From contig NZ_CP009283.1 in NCBI RefSeq assembly GCF_000758625.1, positions 3,173,501 through 3,237,500 of the forward strand: a stretch of DNA of 64,000 nucleotides, in the 5' to 3' direction. Under the pieces are notes generated by a model. The model was not told where the DNA came from, ran no database searches, and was given only the letters and a program-made list of their open reading frames with translations. The DNA comes from Paenibacillus sp. FSL R7-0273. Lineage in GTDB: Bacteria > Bacillota > Bacilli > Paenibacillales > Paenibacillaceae. Shown piece after piece: positions 35,630 through 46,563 of the stretch (within the stretch, counting starts at the first letter, position 1; the number at the start of each line of letters is the position of its first letter). The position numbers and the translations under genes were made by a program.

Positions 35630-35678
35630 GGGGCTGACTCAAAAGCGGTGCAAGCTGCCCGGGGTCAGCTCCTTTTTT
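35630..35678 (+). terminator. Terminator after KASIII-like gene
   Basis: GGGGCTGACTC pairs with GGGGTCAGCTCC and is followed by TTTTTT. Confidence 0.85.
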
Positions 35679-35705
35679 GCGTTAAAAGCTTAGGTTACAG
35701 TACAT

Positions 35706-36431
35706 TCATGCTGAGTCCGCGGTTCCGATCGCAATAGCGGGTGACAACGAAGCATCAAGCTGCTTCATCAGCTTCAGCAGATTGCCCTCTGACATGGCGA
35801 TACAGCCTGCAGTCGGCTGGTCTGCACCCTTCCACACATGCAGAAAGATAGCACTGCCTTTGCCGGGAACGACCGGGTCTTCGTTATACTTGAGGACAAT
35901 TGCATATTTGTACAGCGGATGAAGGAGGCGTTCATAAGAGCTCCAGCGCCTGTTCGGGTCACCTGTATAGGTTACCTGCTGGTTATACTCTGCGGATGAA
36001 GGATCATCTATCCAATAGTCATAGCTGCCTGTCCGGGTGTATGGGATGCTAAGCCCGTCGGGTCCGGCTGCAGAGCCGAAAGCCCCGCCAAGCGGATAGA
36101 CCCCGGAGGGGGTGCGCTTATCGCCTTCCTTGGTTTTACCTATGCCGCCTGAGCCGAGGGTTACCGGTATGCCGGAGAGAACCGTGACCCACTTGCCCTC
36201 ACGCTTTTCCCTCAGGGATAAGACACCTTTCTGGGAGCGGGCGGAGGCAGCCGTTACCACAACCATCTGTTTGGATTCCAGGCGGTCAGCTTTGTAAGGC
36301 CATGAAGCCATAAATCCGGCCGCTGAAGCCGGCTGCGGATTACGAAATAATAAGGCAACCGGCAGCAGCATCAGCAGCAGAAACAGGAAAGCATGAAGAT
36401 TGCGTCTGTGTGTATACAAAGTATTGTGCAT
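35706..36431 (-). CDS. L,D-transpeptidase (YkuD-like) family protein
   Basis: This 241-residue exported enzyme of the YkuD fold cross-links or remodels peptidoglycan outside the membrane. An N-terminal hydrophobic segment (residues ~15-38, ending ASA) is a signal peptide or anchor. The catalytic block reads HVWKGADQPTAGCIAM, with Cys210 as nucleophile and the His 15 residues before it; the usual SxGCxR is AGCIA here, as in the branch with ErfK-type DUF annotation. GGGAGG precedes the ATG. It lies downstream of the TelA operon but behind a terminator. Confidence 0.88.
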   Translation of the reverse strand: MHNTLYTHRRNLHAFLFLLLMLLPVALLFRNPQPASAAGFMASWPYKADRLESKQMVVVTAASARSQKGVLSLREKREGKWVTVLSGIPVTLGSGGIGKTKEGDKRTPSGVYPLGGAFGSAAGPDGLSIPYTRTGSYDYWIDDPSSAEYNQQVTYTGDPNRRWSSYERLLHPLYKYAIVLKYNEDPVVPGKGSAIFLHVWKGADQPTAGCIAMSEGNLLKLMKQLDASLSPAIAIGTADSA

Positions 36432-36504
36432 ATGTATAACCTCCCTTAGAGCTTATTACCTCAGGGAGGACGGAGGGAATCTGCATAGGCTGCACTGAAG
36501 GCGC

Positions 36505-36538
36505 AAAAAAAAGTCCGTGCGTCTAGGGCGCAGGACTC
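36505..36538 (-). terminator. Terminator of the VWA/TelA operon
   Basis: On the minus strand AGTCC-GCG pairs with CGC-GGACT and is followed by eight T residues. Confidence 0.8.
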
Positions 36539-36549
36539 TTCAAATAAGG

Positions 36550-37689
36550 TTACAGGCCGAGAGAGGAGCCTTTTTCCAGCCGCTTGATCTGCTGCTCGCC
36601 CTGGTCGGCAAGCTCACGGAACTGGCTGATGGTATCCCGCATTTTGGGGAGGGCTTCCTGCTTGTAGCTGCTGATGGAATCTAGCGCCGATAGCACATCA
36701 GAGAAAGCCTGCTTCAGCGTGTCAGCGGAGATGCTTGTTTCCAGAGACTGCTTATGAATGGCAGCGCCCTGCTCCTTCAGCATTCTTGAAGTGCCGCTGA
36801 TCAGGTTATCGGTCGTCTGGTTTAGCAGCTCGATTTTTTTCAGGACGATTTTTTGGTTATAGAGGGCGCTTGCGACCGTAACCGAGATTTTTAGCGCGGA
36901 GACCGTCACGTTTCTGGCTCTGTCCACACCGCGGATCAGCTCCTTGTTGTTGCGGATGACCACCTCAATCGCCATAATGCCCTGCTGGTTCACCACCAGC
37001 ATCTGCTGCAGATCCATTACCCGCTGGCGGAGCGGGAAGAGTACCTCCTCGGTAATAAACCGGACCTTATCTTCATCTTCCCCGCGTACCTTCGCTGCTT
37101 CAATCTGTGTCTCGATCTCCTGGTCCATGAGCAGGCCGAGCTGAATTTCCTTTTGCAGCCGTTTGGTCAGCTCACGCAGGGTCTGCTGTTCAATTTCAAG
37201 TGTTGTATTATCGTTTCTGAGAACCGTCTTCCCTTTATCCAGTGACACAATAATATCGGAGATGACTGCGTCAGCCTTCTGGTATTTGGCAAAATAATGG
37301 CGCAGCGGATTAAAAAATTTGCCTAACAGCCCGCTTTTGGCAAAATCAACGGCACTCGGATCGAGGTCCTTCAGCTGCATATGCAGCTCCGTCAGGCCTT
37401 TGGCGACCTGGCCGCCTTCATCACCGGTTTTGGAGAGATTGCCTACAGATACCTGGAGGAGGGCATTCTTGTCAGAGGATGAACGCATGGTGCCCATTCC
37501 GAAGCTGTCAATGGATTGGAGAACCGCCTTGCGCTTCTCAAGAGATTCCAGATCAAGCTCCAGAATGCTGGAGACATTGCTCCTGGCCAGCTCCTTTAAT
37601 TGGGTAACCTCTTCAGGCTCAGGCTTTACCTCCTCGGCAATGACAGACCTCAGCTTCTCAGTACTCGGAATTTCCATGGTAAAAGACAT
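36550..37689 (-). CDS. Toxic anion resistance protein TelA-like
   Basis: This cytosolic protein of 379 residues belongs to the TelA/KlaA (YceH-like) family, long alpha-helical proteins linked to tellurite and other envelope stresses. The family features QEIETQIEAAK, VMDLQQMLVVNQQGIMAIEVVIRNN and the NQKIVLKKIELLNQTT segment are all present. AAAGGAGG precedes the ATG. It is the last gene of a three-gene operon with a membrane protein and a VWA-domain protein, an arrangement that hints at a membrane-linked ATP-free scaffold; the true function of TelA is unsettled. Confidence 0.92.
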   Translation of the reverse strand: MSFTMEIPSTEKLRSVIAEEVKPEPEEVTQLKELARSNVSSILELDLESLEKRKAVLQSIDSFGMGTMRSSSDKNALLQVSVGNLSKTGDEGGQVAKGLTELHMQLKDLDPSAVDFAKSGLLGKFFNPLRHYFAKYQKADAVISDIIVSLDKGKTVLRNDNTTLEIEQQTLRELTKRLQKEIQLGLLMDQEIETQIEAAKVRGEDEDKVRFITEEVLFPLRQRVMDLQQMLVVNQQGIMAIEVVIRNNKELIRGVDRARNVTVSALKISVTVASALYNQKIVLKKIELLNQTTDNLISGTSRMLKEQGAAIHKQSLETSISADTLKQAFSDVLSALDSISSYKQEALPKMRDTISQFRELADQGEQQIKRLEKGSSLGL

Positions 37690-37717
37690 AACAGACCTCC
37701 TTTTGATGTTATCATCC

Positions 37718-39406
37718 TTACATTTGAACGTTCAGCAGATTGCTGATTTTGTAGACCACATCGTCCGTATCCGCATTGATGCTCGCTGCCTCGTTGATGC
37801 CGGAAATGCTCTCCAGCGCTTTGATATTGGCGTTATAGCCGATCGTGTAGACGGGGATTTTGTAGGTTTCGATAAGACTTCTGATATCATCAAGGGAATG
37901 GCCCTCATTGGTCTCCCCGTCGCTGAGCAGGAAGATCACAGGCTTCACTCCGGGATTGGCAGCCAGCTCATCCTGCAGCATTTTCATCGCGACCACCATT
38001 CCGTCAAACGTAGCCGTACCCCCGGCAGCCTGCAGGCTGTTGACCGCCCCGACGAACATAGACTGCTGATTCGTATCGTATTTACCGACCGGCAGGTTGA
38101 TCGTAACGTCACTGGAGTAGGAGACAAAGCCGATGCTGTTGTCCTTTCCGAGATTCTTTTGGCCCTTCAAAAGCGACTCCTTGAGCCGGTTCAGCGGCTC
38201 GCCGGCCATGCTGCCCGAGACGTCGGCCACAAACACCGCTGCGAGCGGAGTGCTGCCGTTCTTCTTTTCCTTCCACAGCTTCTGGGCGGAGGTGAGCAGG
38301 GAGCCGTCAACCGGTGCCAGCTCGGAAGTATAATCATCCAGGCCGTTGAAGCCTTTCTCAGACGCCAGCTGCTGATATTTATCCTGACCGGCAAAATCAG
38401 CAAATTTCCGGAGAATCTCACGCTTCTGCTCCGGCAGATCCCCGAGTGCATAAAGCGGACTGTCATGCCTTACGCCGAACGGAGTGAAGACGTAGCCGCT
38501 TTTGAGATCGGCAGCATTAACAAAGGTCTGATATTCCAGTACAAAGGCATCAAGCATACCGGTCTTGGCCGCATCCCGCATTTGCAGGGTGGTTGACGCG
38601 GTAAAAGGTACGTTAGCCTGGAATTTCTCAAAGCCCTGTACCGCCTTATCACCCAGCAGATCCGAGCTGTCGAACGTTCCAAGCGCAGTAACCAGGAAGT
38701 TAAGGCCGGTCGAGCTGGCAAAAGGGTCCGTGTAGCCCATCGCCAGTTCGTTTGCGGAGATAGCGTCGGTAATGGTTTTGAGGTTGATAGCGCCGTACTT
38801 TTCGATCAGCTCATCGTATTTCTTCCGGGCGGTCACCACACCTGCAACATTTCCGGTAATCCGGTCGGATATAAGCTCAGCCTGGATTCCGCCTGCTTTT
38901 ACCATTTCGCCCCACAGCTCATTGGACGGGGTATAGGCATCCGGGACATACTTGCCGGATCTTATGTAATCGGCAGCAGTACCGGAGGCGATATTACGGA
39001 TTTTAACCGATGATGGTGTGCCTTCCACCATAATATTAGCTTCATTAAAAGCGGATGCCACTTCATTAAGCCAGCCGTCATTCCCTGTGCCGGATTTCTC
39101 GGTGGAGGAGAAGATTTCAACATAATTACCGGTTGTGTTCTCCACAGAAACCGCGAATTTGGAGATGTCAGGCAGTGCTTCCCCGACGTCCGCAGGGTCC
39201 AGATCGATTTGCCCCTTTAAAGGCTCAGCCTGGTTGACCCTAATCTCCTTGTAGAGCTTGCCCAGCTTCTTATCTGCATCCTCCGCCGTAATTTCTCCGG
39301 TGGACTTGCCCAAATTAGCAGTCAGGGTAATGCCGAAATAGACTAATGCAAACACAGCAGCGGTAATGACCGCCAGTATCATAAACGTTTTACCTTTCCT
39401 GGCCAT
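37718..39406 (-). CDS. VWA-domain protein with substrate-binding-like region
   Basis: This 562-residue membrane-anchored protein has a single N-terminal helix (~residues 7-27). The external part begins with a periplasmic-binding-protein-like domain (~60-350, with VENTTGNYVEIFSSTEKSGT and the DLLGDKAVQGFEKFQANVPF segment) and ends with a von Willebrand A domain (~385-555) whose metal site reads DVSGSM, followed by TFDG and LLSDGETNEG. It is middle gene of the operon with TelA. AGGAGGAAG precedes the ATG. The pairing of VWA and binding-protein-like domains suggests ligand-dependent assembly at the surface. Confidence 0.87.
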   Translation of the reverse strand: MARKGKTFMILAVITAAVFALVYFGITLTANLGKSTGEITAEDADKKLGKLYKEIRVNQAEPLKGQIDLDPADVGEALPDISKFAVSVENTTGNYVEIFSSTEKSGTGNDGWLNEVASAFNEANIMVEGTPSSVKIRNIASGTAADYIRSGKYVPDAYTPSNELWGEMVKAGGIQAELISDRITGNVAGVVTARKKYDELIEKYGAINLKTITDAISANELAMGYTDPFASSTGLNFLVTALGTFDSSDLLGDKAVQGFEKFQANVPFTASTTLQMRDAAKTGMLDAFVLEYQTFVNAADLKSGYVFTPFGVRHDSPLYALGDLPEQKREILRKFADFAGQDKYQQLASEKGFNGLDDYTSELAPVDGSLLTSAQKLWKEKKNGSTPLAAVFVADVSGSMAGEPLNRLKESLLKGQKNLGKDNSIGFVSYSSDVTINLPVGKYDTNQQSMFVGAVNSLQAAGGTATFDGMVVAMKMLQDELAANPGVKPVIFLLSDGETNEGHSLDDIRSLIETYKIPVYTIGYNANIKALESISGINEAASINADTDDVVYKISNLLNVQM

Positions 39407-39421
39407 AGGCAGCTTCCTCCT

Positions 39422-40162
39422 TTATTGATAGAGTTTGGTCTGGGCGATCAGAGCATTCAGCTCCTGCATGCAGGGGATATCCTCAATGCTCCGGACGTTC
39501 GTGCTGTCCAGCTCAGAGATTTCGAGCAGCAGCTGGTCAAGCTTCAGCAGAATCTCTTCATTAGCGCCCAGGTAGCCTTTTACTGAAGCGAAAAATTCGT
39601 TATAATGCGCGGTTTTCTTTTGAATAAGCTTTTCGGAGAACTGGGACGGCTTGCGGGAGCCGGTAAAAAGGGAGAATTCATCAGAATCGAATAAACTCAG
39701 CTTATTAAGAAGTCCCCTGATATTGAGGAACAAAAGCTTTTCAACCTCGGTGATGACATTGCTGAATTTCCGGTAGCTTAGCTCTTCAGGATCAAATCTT
39801 TGGCCAAGCACACGGGACAGGACAGCTTTCTTCTTCTCCATCCGCTCCAGCTGGTCAAGGGCGAGGGCTGAGTCGCTTTTTAGCAGCTTCACCTTTTGGT
39901 ATTGCTCCAGCCGGGTTACATAATCTTCAGGAGAAGCTATGGGACGGATGGTCCGGGCCGAAGGAGGCGTAAGCAGTAAAGTATAAGTGGCATAAAGGAC
40001 AACGAGCAGACTGATGAACAGCAGGGTGATGCCTGCAGCTGTTTCCAAAGCGCTATCCCCGCCGATCTGGACAGCGAGCAGTCCCGGTGACAGCACAGCA
40101 ATATTAAGCATGACAACGCCGGCTATAATGCCAAGGAGCTTAAAGGGGTTTGATTTCAGCAT
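39422..40162 (-). CDS. Hypothetical membrane protein of the TelA operon
   Basis: This 246-residue protein has two hydrophobic helices in its first 65 residues (~10-32 and ~42-64) and a long cytosolic alpha-helical region rich in Leu, Lys and Glu. No known domain was recognised. GGGAGGTG precedes the ATG. It is first in the operon, followed within 15 bases by the VWA gene, so it probably anchors or organises the other two products. It is similar in plan to proteins annotated only as hypothetical beside TelA in other Firmicutes. Confidence 0.75.
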   Translation of the reverse strand: MLKSNPFKLLGIIAGVVMLNIAVLSPGLLAVQIGGDSALETAAGITLLFISLLVVLYATYTLLLTPPSARTIRPIASPEDYVTRLEQYQKVKLLKSDSALALDQLERMEKKKAVLSRVLGQRFDPEELSYRKFSNVITEVEKLLFLNIRGLLNKLSLFDSDEFSLFTGSRKPSQFSEKLIQKKTAHYNEFFASVKGYLGANEEILLKLDQLLLEISELDSTNVRSIEDIPCMQELNALIAQTKLYQ

Positions 40163-40531
40163 TTACACCTCCCTCATTTGAGTATATTTGGCTATTGCGC
40201 CATTTGATTCATTTTATCAGAGAACATTCCGGAAGGCTCCATAATATTACCAAAACCGCCAAAAAACTACGGTGAATAAAGATAGCTTAATTTTCATTAC
40301 GTTGGCAGAAGTGGAGATGTTTCGTAATATTTGGCTGTAATGCGGTAATCCTATAAAAAAAGGAGCATGGTTAGCCCCGTTGCCTGCGGACAGAATCACA
40401 TCGGGTTACCGGATTTCGCGATTATATCGGCTTGTTTTTATTAAAAAATGTTTACATTTCATGTGATGTATATATACTTATAATTTAAGACACTACAATT
40501 AACCGGAAGCTTCCGGCCAGGGAGGAACAAC
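40163..40531. other. Divergent intergenic region before ddh
   Basis: This spacer of 369 bases holds no gene. The ddh promoter TTTACA (40451-40456) and TATACT (40473-40478) with a 16-base spacer is the clearest element. The transcribed stretch around 40360-40440 contains short inverted repeats, but no known riboswitch class fits. Confidence 0.4.
40451..40478 (+). promoter_or_regulatory. Sigma-A promoter of ddh
   Basis: TTTACA and TATACT with a 16-base spacer lie about 55 bases upstream of the start codon. A second AT-rich -10-like TATAAT follows shortly after. Confidence 0.45.
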
Positions 40532-41515
40532 ATGAACAGTCGTATTAGAGTAGGGATTGCAGGTTACGGAAACTTGGGTAAGGGAGTACAGCAGGCGGTG
40601 AAGCAGAATCCGGATATGGAGCTGGTTGCTGTATTTACACGCAGAGATCCGGAAGAGCTTGCCAGGGAGACAGGCCTTAAGGTGGAGCGTCTGGCTGATG
40701 CCAAGGAATACATAGATAAGATTGATGTAATGATTCTGTGCGGCGGTTCGGCTACTGATCTGCCTGAGCAGACTCCGCAGCTGGCCAAGCTGTTTAATAC
40801 CGTAGACAGCTTTGATACCCATGCCAAGATTCCGGAGTTCTATGAAAAGGTGAATGCAGCTGCGCTGGAAGGCGGCAAGGTCAGCGTTATTTCAACCGGC
40901 TGGGACCCGGGCCTGTTCTCCATGAACCGCCTGCTGATGCAGTCTGTACTGGCTGAAGGACATGATTACACCTTCTGGGGCAAGGGAGTCAGCCAAGGCC
41001 ACTCCGATGCGATCCGCCGGGTGCCTGGAGTCAAAGCAGGAGTACAGTACACCGTTCCGGTTGAGGAAGTTATTGAGCGTATCCGTTCGGGTGAAACCCC
41101 TGAGCTGGCAACCCGGGAAAAGCACAACCGTAATTGCTTTGTTGTAGCAGAAGCCGGAGCTGATCAGGCTGCCATCCGCGAGACCATTGTTAATATGCCG
41201 GATTATTTTGCCGACTACAATACTACAGTGACCTTTATTTCGGAAGAGGAGCTTGCCAGCGAGCATTCCGGAATGCCGCATGGCGGATTCGTCATCCGCA
41301 GCGGAGTAACCGGCAACGGGAACAGACAGATCGCCGAGTTCGGACTGAAGCTGGACAGCAACCCTGAATTTACCGCCAGCGTGCTGATTGCCTATACAAG
41401 AGCAGCTGCCCGTCTCAGTGCAGAGGGCGTTGCCGGAGCCAAGACAGTATTTGATATTCCGCTCGGGCATCTGTCTCCGAAATCGCCGGAAGAGCTGCGC
41501 CGTGACCTGCTGTAG
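40532..41515 (+). CDS. ddh: meso-Diaminopimelate D-dehydrogenase
   Basis: This NADPH-dependent enzyme makes meso-diaminopimelate from tetrahydrodipicolinate in one step, bypassing the acylated branch of lysine and cell-wall precursor synthesis. The 327-residue length and the blocks IRVGIAGYGNLGKGV (NADPH-binding), FDTHAKIPEF, STGWDPGLFSMNR and GVSQGHSDAIRRVPGV are diagnostic. AGGGAGG precedes the ATG. It is a single gene with its own promoter and terminator. Confidence 0.96.
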   Translation: MNSRIRVGIAGYGNLGKGVQQAVKQNPDMELVAVFTRRDPEELARETGLKVERLADAKEYIDKIDVMILCGGSATDLPEQTPQLAKLFNTVDSFDTHAKIPEFYEKVNAAALEGGKVSVISTGWDPGLFSMNRLLMQSVLAEGHDYTFWGKGVSQGHSDAIRRVPGVKAGVQYTVPVEEVIERIRSGETPELATREKHNRNCFVVAEAGADQAAIRETIVNMPDYFADYNTTVTFISEEELASEHSGMPHGGFVIRSGVTGNGNRQIAEFGLKLDSNPEFTASVLIAYTRAAARLSAEGVAGAKTVFDIPLGHLSPKSPEELRRDLL

Positions 41516-41558
41516 GAGCTAAATACTGCAGGGGATGTATAGAATGAATAGCTGCACA

Positions 41559-41597
41559 AAAAAACGCGCCGTCAGTAACTCTGCGGCGCGTTTTTTA
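41559..41597 (+). terminator. Terminator after ddh
   Basis: AAAACGCGCCG and CGGCGCGTTTTTT form a clean stem-loop with a T-run. Confidence 0.92.
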
Positions 41598-41629
41598 TAT
41601 TAAGGCCGGGACGATGGGGTCCCGGGCAA

Positions 41630-41861
41630 TTAGTTTGATTTTGGACAGCTAAATCGCTGAAATTCCGGTATTTCTGTCATTTAGCTGGAAAAGTGACACC
41701 TAATTTAGAGTGTTAAGCCCTCATAGGCTCAAATCGCTGGAATTAAGATACCTTTTTCCAACTAACAGCCTCAACCGGGCAGCAGCACTTAAAATTAGCT
41801 GTCTAATTTCCAACTAAATGGATCGGTAGTGATGCACCGGCACATGGGGTGACCGGTACTA
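41630..41861. repeat. Diverged intergenic repeats between ddh and gdhA
   Basis: The stretch contains two copies of AAATCGCTGRAATT (about 41651 and 41732), and ATTTAGCTGGAAA (about 41678) inverted against TTTCCAACTAAAT (about 41807) with one mismatch; a third related TTTTTCCAACTAAC occurs at about 41752. A separate hairpin with GTAGT/ACTAC and ACCGG/CCGGT arms spans 41828-41861. There is no reading frame. It resembles short dispersed repeats that I associate with Paenibacillus intergenic spacers. Confidence 0.5.
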
Positions 41862-41877
41862 CGCTCAATAAAGGGCT

Positions 41878-43681
<1,804 letters not shown>

Positions 43682-44878
43682 TTAATCCGTACTGATAACC
43701 GTGCCGCCGGCTGCCTTGCGGAGCCGGTTCATGATCGCTGAGCCCAGTCCGGCTTCTGGACAAGCCTCGGTGATAATATAGTCTGCCTTGACCTCGTCAA
43801 AGTAGCGCAGCGCACCATAAAGCGTCCGGGCAGCCTCTTCGAGGGCTTCTAAGGAGCCCAGTGAAACAATATAGTCGGCCGCACCGTCCGGATAGAAGCT
43901 GCGGTGCTCCTCGAACAGCAGCAGGCCGGTCTGTTCGCCGCGCCCGCGCGCTTCCTGCAGCAGCGCGGCTGCTGTGTCCGCCACGCGCTGCGGCGGTGTG
44001 CCGCTCACGATCGCGAGCGAGCCCTGCGGCGCATAGTGCGTGTACTTCATGCCCGGCGAGCGCGGCGCCGGGCTCCTGCCGCCGGCGTCCGTTCCGCCGC
44101 CGGCAGGGCCTGCTCCGCCAGCCTCCGGCGGCGGCGGAGCCACGGCTGTGCCGGTTACTGCCGACAGCTGCTCGGCAGTAATCCCGCCCGGACGGAGCAC
44201 GGCGACCGTCCCGTCCGGCTGGACCTGGACAACCGTCGACTCTACGCCGACTCCGGTTGGCCCGTTATCGAGGACCCCGCCGATGTATCCGGCGAGGTCC
44301 TCCAGGACATGGGCGGCCGTCGTCGGACTCGGCCGCCCGGAGCGGTTCGCGCTCGGTGCTGCCACCGGGCAGCCGGCGCGCTCCAGCAGGGCCAGCGCTG
44401 CCGGGTGATCCGGCATGCGCACGGCAACGGTGTCCAGTCCCGCGGTTACACGCGGAGACAGGACACCGGGGCGCACCGGCAGCACGATGGACAGCGGGCC
44501 GGGCCAGAAGGCCTTCATCAGGCGTCCGGCGGTTTCGCTTACGCCGGCGGTAAATTCCTCAAGCTGTTCCAGCGCGGCAATATGCACGATCAGCGGATTG
44601 TCGGAGGGCCGTCCCTTAGCGGCGAATACCGCTTCTACAGCGGCGGTGTTCCTGGCATCCGCTCCGAGGCCGTAGACCGTCTCGGTCGGAAAGGCAACCG
44701 TGCCGCCGCCGGCCAGGATCGCTGCGGCTTCGTCAAGGGACCGCTGATCTGCCGGGGAGTAACGCTGCCCTGAAGGGCCTGCGGCGGCTGAATCCAGCTG
44801 CCAGCAGGCGGTCTCGCTGTATGATTGTGTCCTTTTCTGGACAGCAAAAGAGTGGTGGTCAGGCTTCATTGGTGACAT
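43682..44878 (-). CDS. L-threonylcarbamoyladenylate synthase (Sua5/YwlC)
   Basis: This enzyme makes threonylcarbamoyl-AMP for the t6A modification of tRNAs that read ANN codons. The 398-residue product has an N-terminal YrdC domain (~50-230; GGTVAFPTETVYGLGADA, then KGRPSDNPLIVHI and SANRSGRPSPT) and a C-terminal Sua5 domain (~270-398; KYTHYAPQG). The linker between them is very rich in Gly, Pro and Ala and corresponds to a markedly GC-rich stretch. The ATG at 44878 is chosen with a weak GAAAG upstream; starts further out would overlap the divergent gene. It is not in an operon with prfA here. Confidence 0.88.
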   Translation of the reverse strand: MSPMKPDHHSFAVQKRTQSYSETACWQLDSAAAGPSGQRYSPADQRSLDEAAAILAGGGTVAFPTETVYGLGADARNTAAVEAVFAAKGRPSDNPLIVHIAALEQLEEFTAGVSETAGRLMKAFWPGPLSIVLPVRPGVLSPRVTAGLDTVAVRMPDHPAALALLERAGCPVAAPSANRSGRPSPTTAAHVLEDLAGYIGGVLDNGPTGVGVESTVVQVQPDGTVAVLRPGGITAEQLSAVTGTAVAPPPPEAGGAGPAGGGTDAGGRSPAPRSPGMKYTHYAPQGSLAIVSGTPPQRVADTAAALLQEARGRGEQTGLLLFEEHRSFYPDGAADYIVSLGSLEALEEAARTLYGALRYFDEVKADYIITEACPEAGLGSAIMNRLRKAAGGTVISTD

Positions 44879-45023
44879 CACGAACTTTCTGTTGGGTTTT
44901 ATCCTGTAAATAGTAACATATCTGATTTTGATATTACAGGGATATTCGGATCCGGGACAGCAGGGTACATTACTTAGGATGGAATATTTATGAAATTCGT
45001 AAGTTGAATCGGGAGGGGATACA

Positions 45024-46487
45024 ATGGTTTTGCGCACAATACCAGTAAGGCTTATGGCAATTCTTATGGCAGTCATACTCATGGTACCGGCAGCAGGCGG
45101 AGAGGCTGGTGCCGAAGCTGCAGTGCGTCCGGTCAGTGTGTCCGGCGGCAATGCCCACGGGCTTGCGGTCTGGAGTGACGGAACGGTGACCGGCTGGGGT
45201 TACAATAAATCCGGCCAGGTGGGGGATGGGACAACGATTGATCAATATGTCCCCAGACAAATCAGCGGGCTGAGCGGAATTGTTCAAGTGGCAGCCGGCT
45301 CTAACGCTTCCTTTGCCTTAGATGCAGCAGGGGAAGTATGGGGCTGGGGACAAACCTATGGCTCCTATATAAGCTATGATCCGTCAGCACCTGTTCAAAA
45401 AAGCGGACCGCGTAAGCTGGAAGGGCTGCAGAATGTTGGTTCAATTGTTACTAACGGCTATACCGGACTGGCCGTCAAAAAAGACGGTACAGCAACGCTG
45501 TGGTATCCTTCCTTTGATCAGCCGTCGGAGATGAGCGTGCGTTATCTGCCGCTTCCGGGAGTAACGGGCATCAAATCCGCCGTTATTGCCGGTAATGATG
45601 CCCTATTCCTTACAGAAGCCGGTGCGGTAAAGCAGCTCAGCATCTACAACACGGTATACGGCAGAGTCCGCTGGGCGAGTGATCCGGTTACCGTTCATAC
45701 ACTTACCGGTTCTGGGATTAAGCAAATAGCTGCTTCGGGTGATAATGCCTTTCTGCTGGATACGTCCGGCCGTGTTTTACGCTGGAACCGTTCACTGTAG
45801 GCACCCTTAGCAGTCTCAGGGCTGGCAAATGTCTATAAAATTCAGACAGGCTACAACAAATTGTTTGCGGTGAGAAGCAACGGGACACTTTGGCAGTGGA
45901 ATTACAATGCTGAAGCGGCGGCTAAGCCGTTTCAAATCAGCAATGCGCAGAGTATCACCGAGGTGTGGGGCACAACGGGGACCTTTGGCTTGGCCCAGCG
46001 TAAGGACGGTGCTTTGTTAGGCTGGGGTGAGGGCTTCTATGGAGGCCTTGCCGCAGGCAGCGGCACGGTAACCAATGATGAATCCCTGGCGGCCCTTCCG
46101 GTACAGGCACCGCTCAAGTTTACGGTGAACGGACAGCCGGTTACCTTTTATGGAACTTCAGGTGTGATCGGAGGGAAGCTATATGTCCCTTACACCAGTG
46201 TGTTCAAGGCTCTCGGTGTGAAAGCGGTGATGAGCCAGTCCAATCCTGATCCAAAATATAATAATTACCGCTTCACGGTCTGGTCCTTCGTGTACGGTAA
46301 TACCACGGTCCAGATCAAAGCGGCAGACCCGGAACAGCTGTTCATAAACGGCAAAAAGTCGGAACAGGCGGTCACCTTGTACAGGCTATCCGACACAACG
46401 CTATTCCCTCTGGAGGACCTCACCAGGCTGCTCGGAATCAGCCTGGACTGGAATAAGGCCACCGGTGAAGCACGGCTGAACAATTAA
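45024..46487 (+). pseudogene. Secreted RCC1-repeat protein interrupted by an amber codon
   Basis: One reading frame of 488 codons runs from the ATG at 45024 (GGGAGGGG upstream, signal peptide ending AEA near residue 32) to 46487, interrupted by a single TAG at 45798-45800. Before the stop there are RCC1-like blades (GGNAHGLAVWSDGTVTGWGY, then ASFALDAAGEVWGWG). After it, further blades (NGTLWQWNY, DGALLGWGEG) and a copper-amine-oxidase N-like domain (~355-485, LYVPYTSVFKALGVK) follow in the same frame with no other lesion. This may be a recent nonsense mutation, a sequencing error or a naturally suppressed stop. Architecture is like that of the gene at 19043. Confidence 0.85.
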
Positions 46488-46563
46488 AAATTTGAACGAA
46501 AAAGGTTGACACCATCTGACTTGCCGTGTAACATATGAAAAGTCGTCATGCTAATAACACTTA

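Noticed and set aside
40360..40440. Riboswitch before ddh (lysine or other)
   Set aside because: Short inverted repeats only; none of the conserved lysine, SAM or T-box signatures occur.
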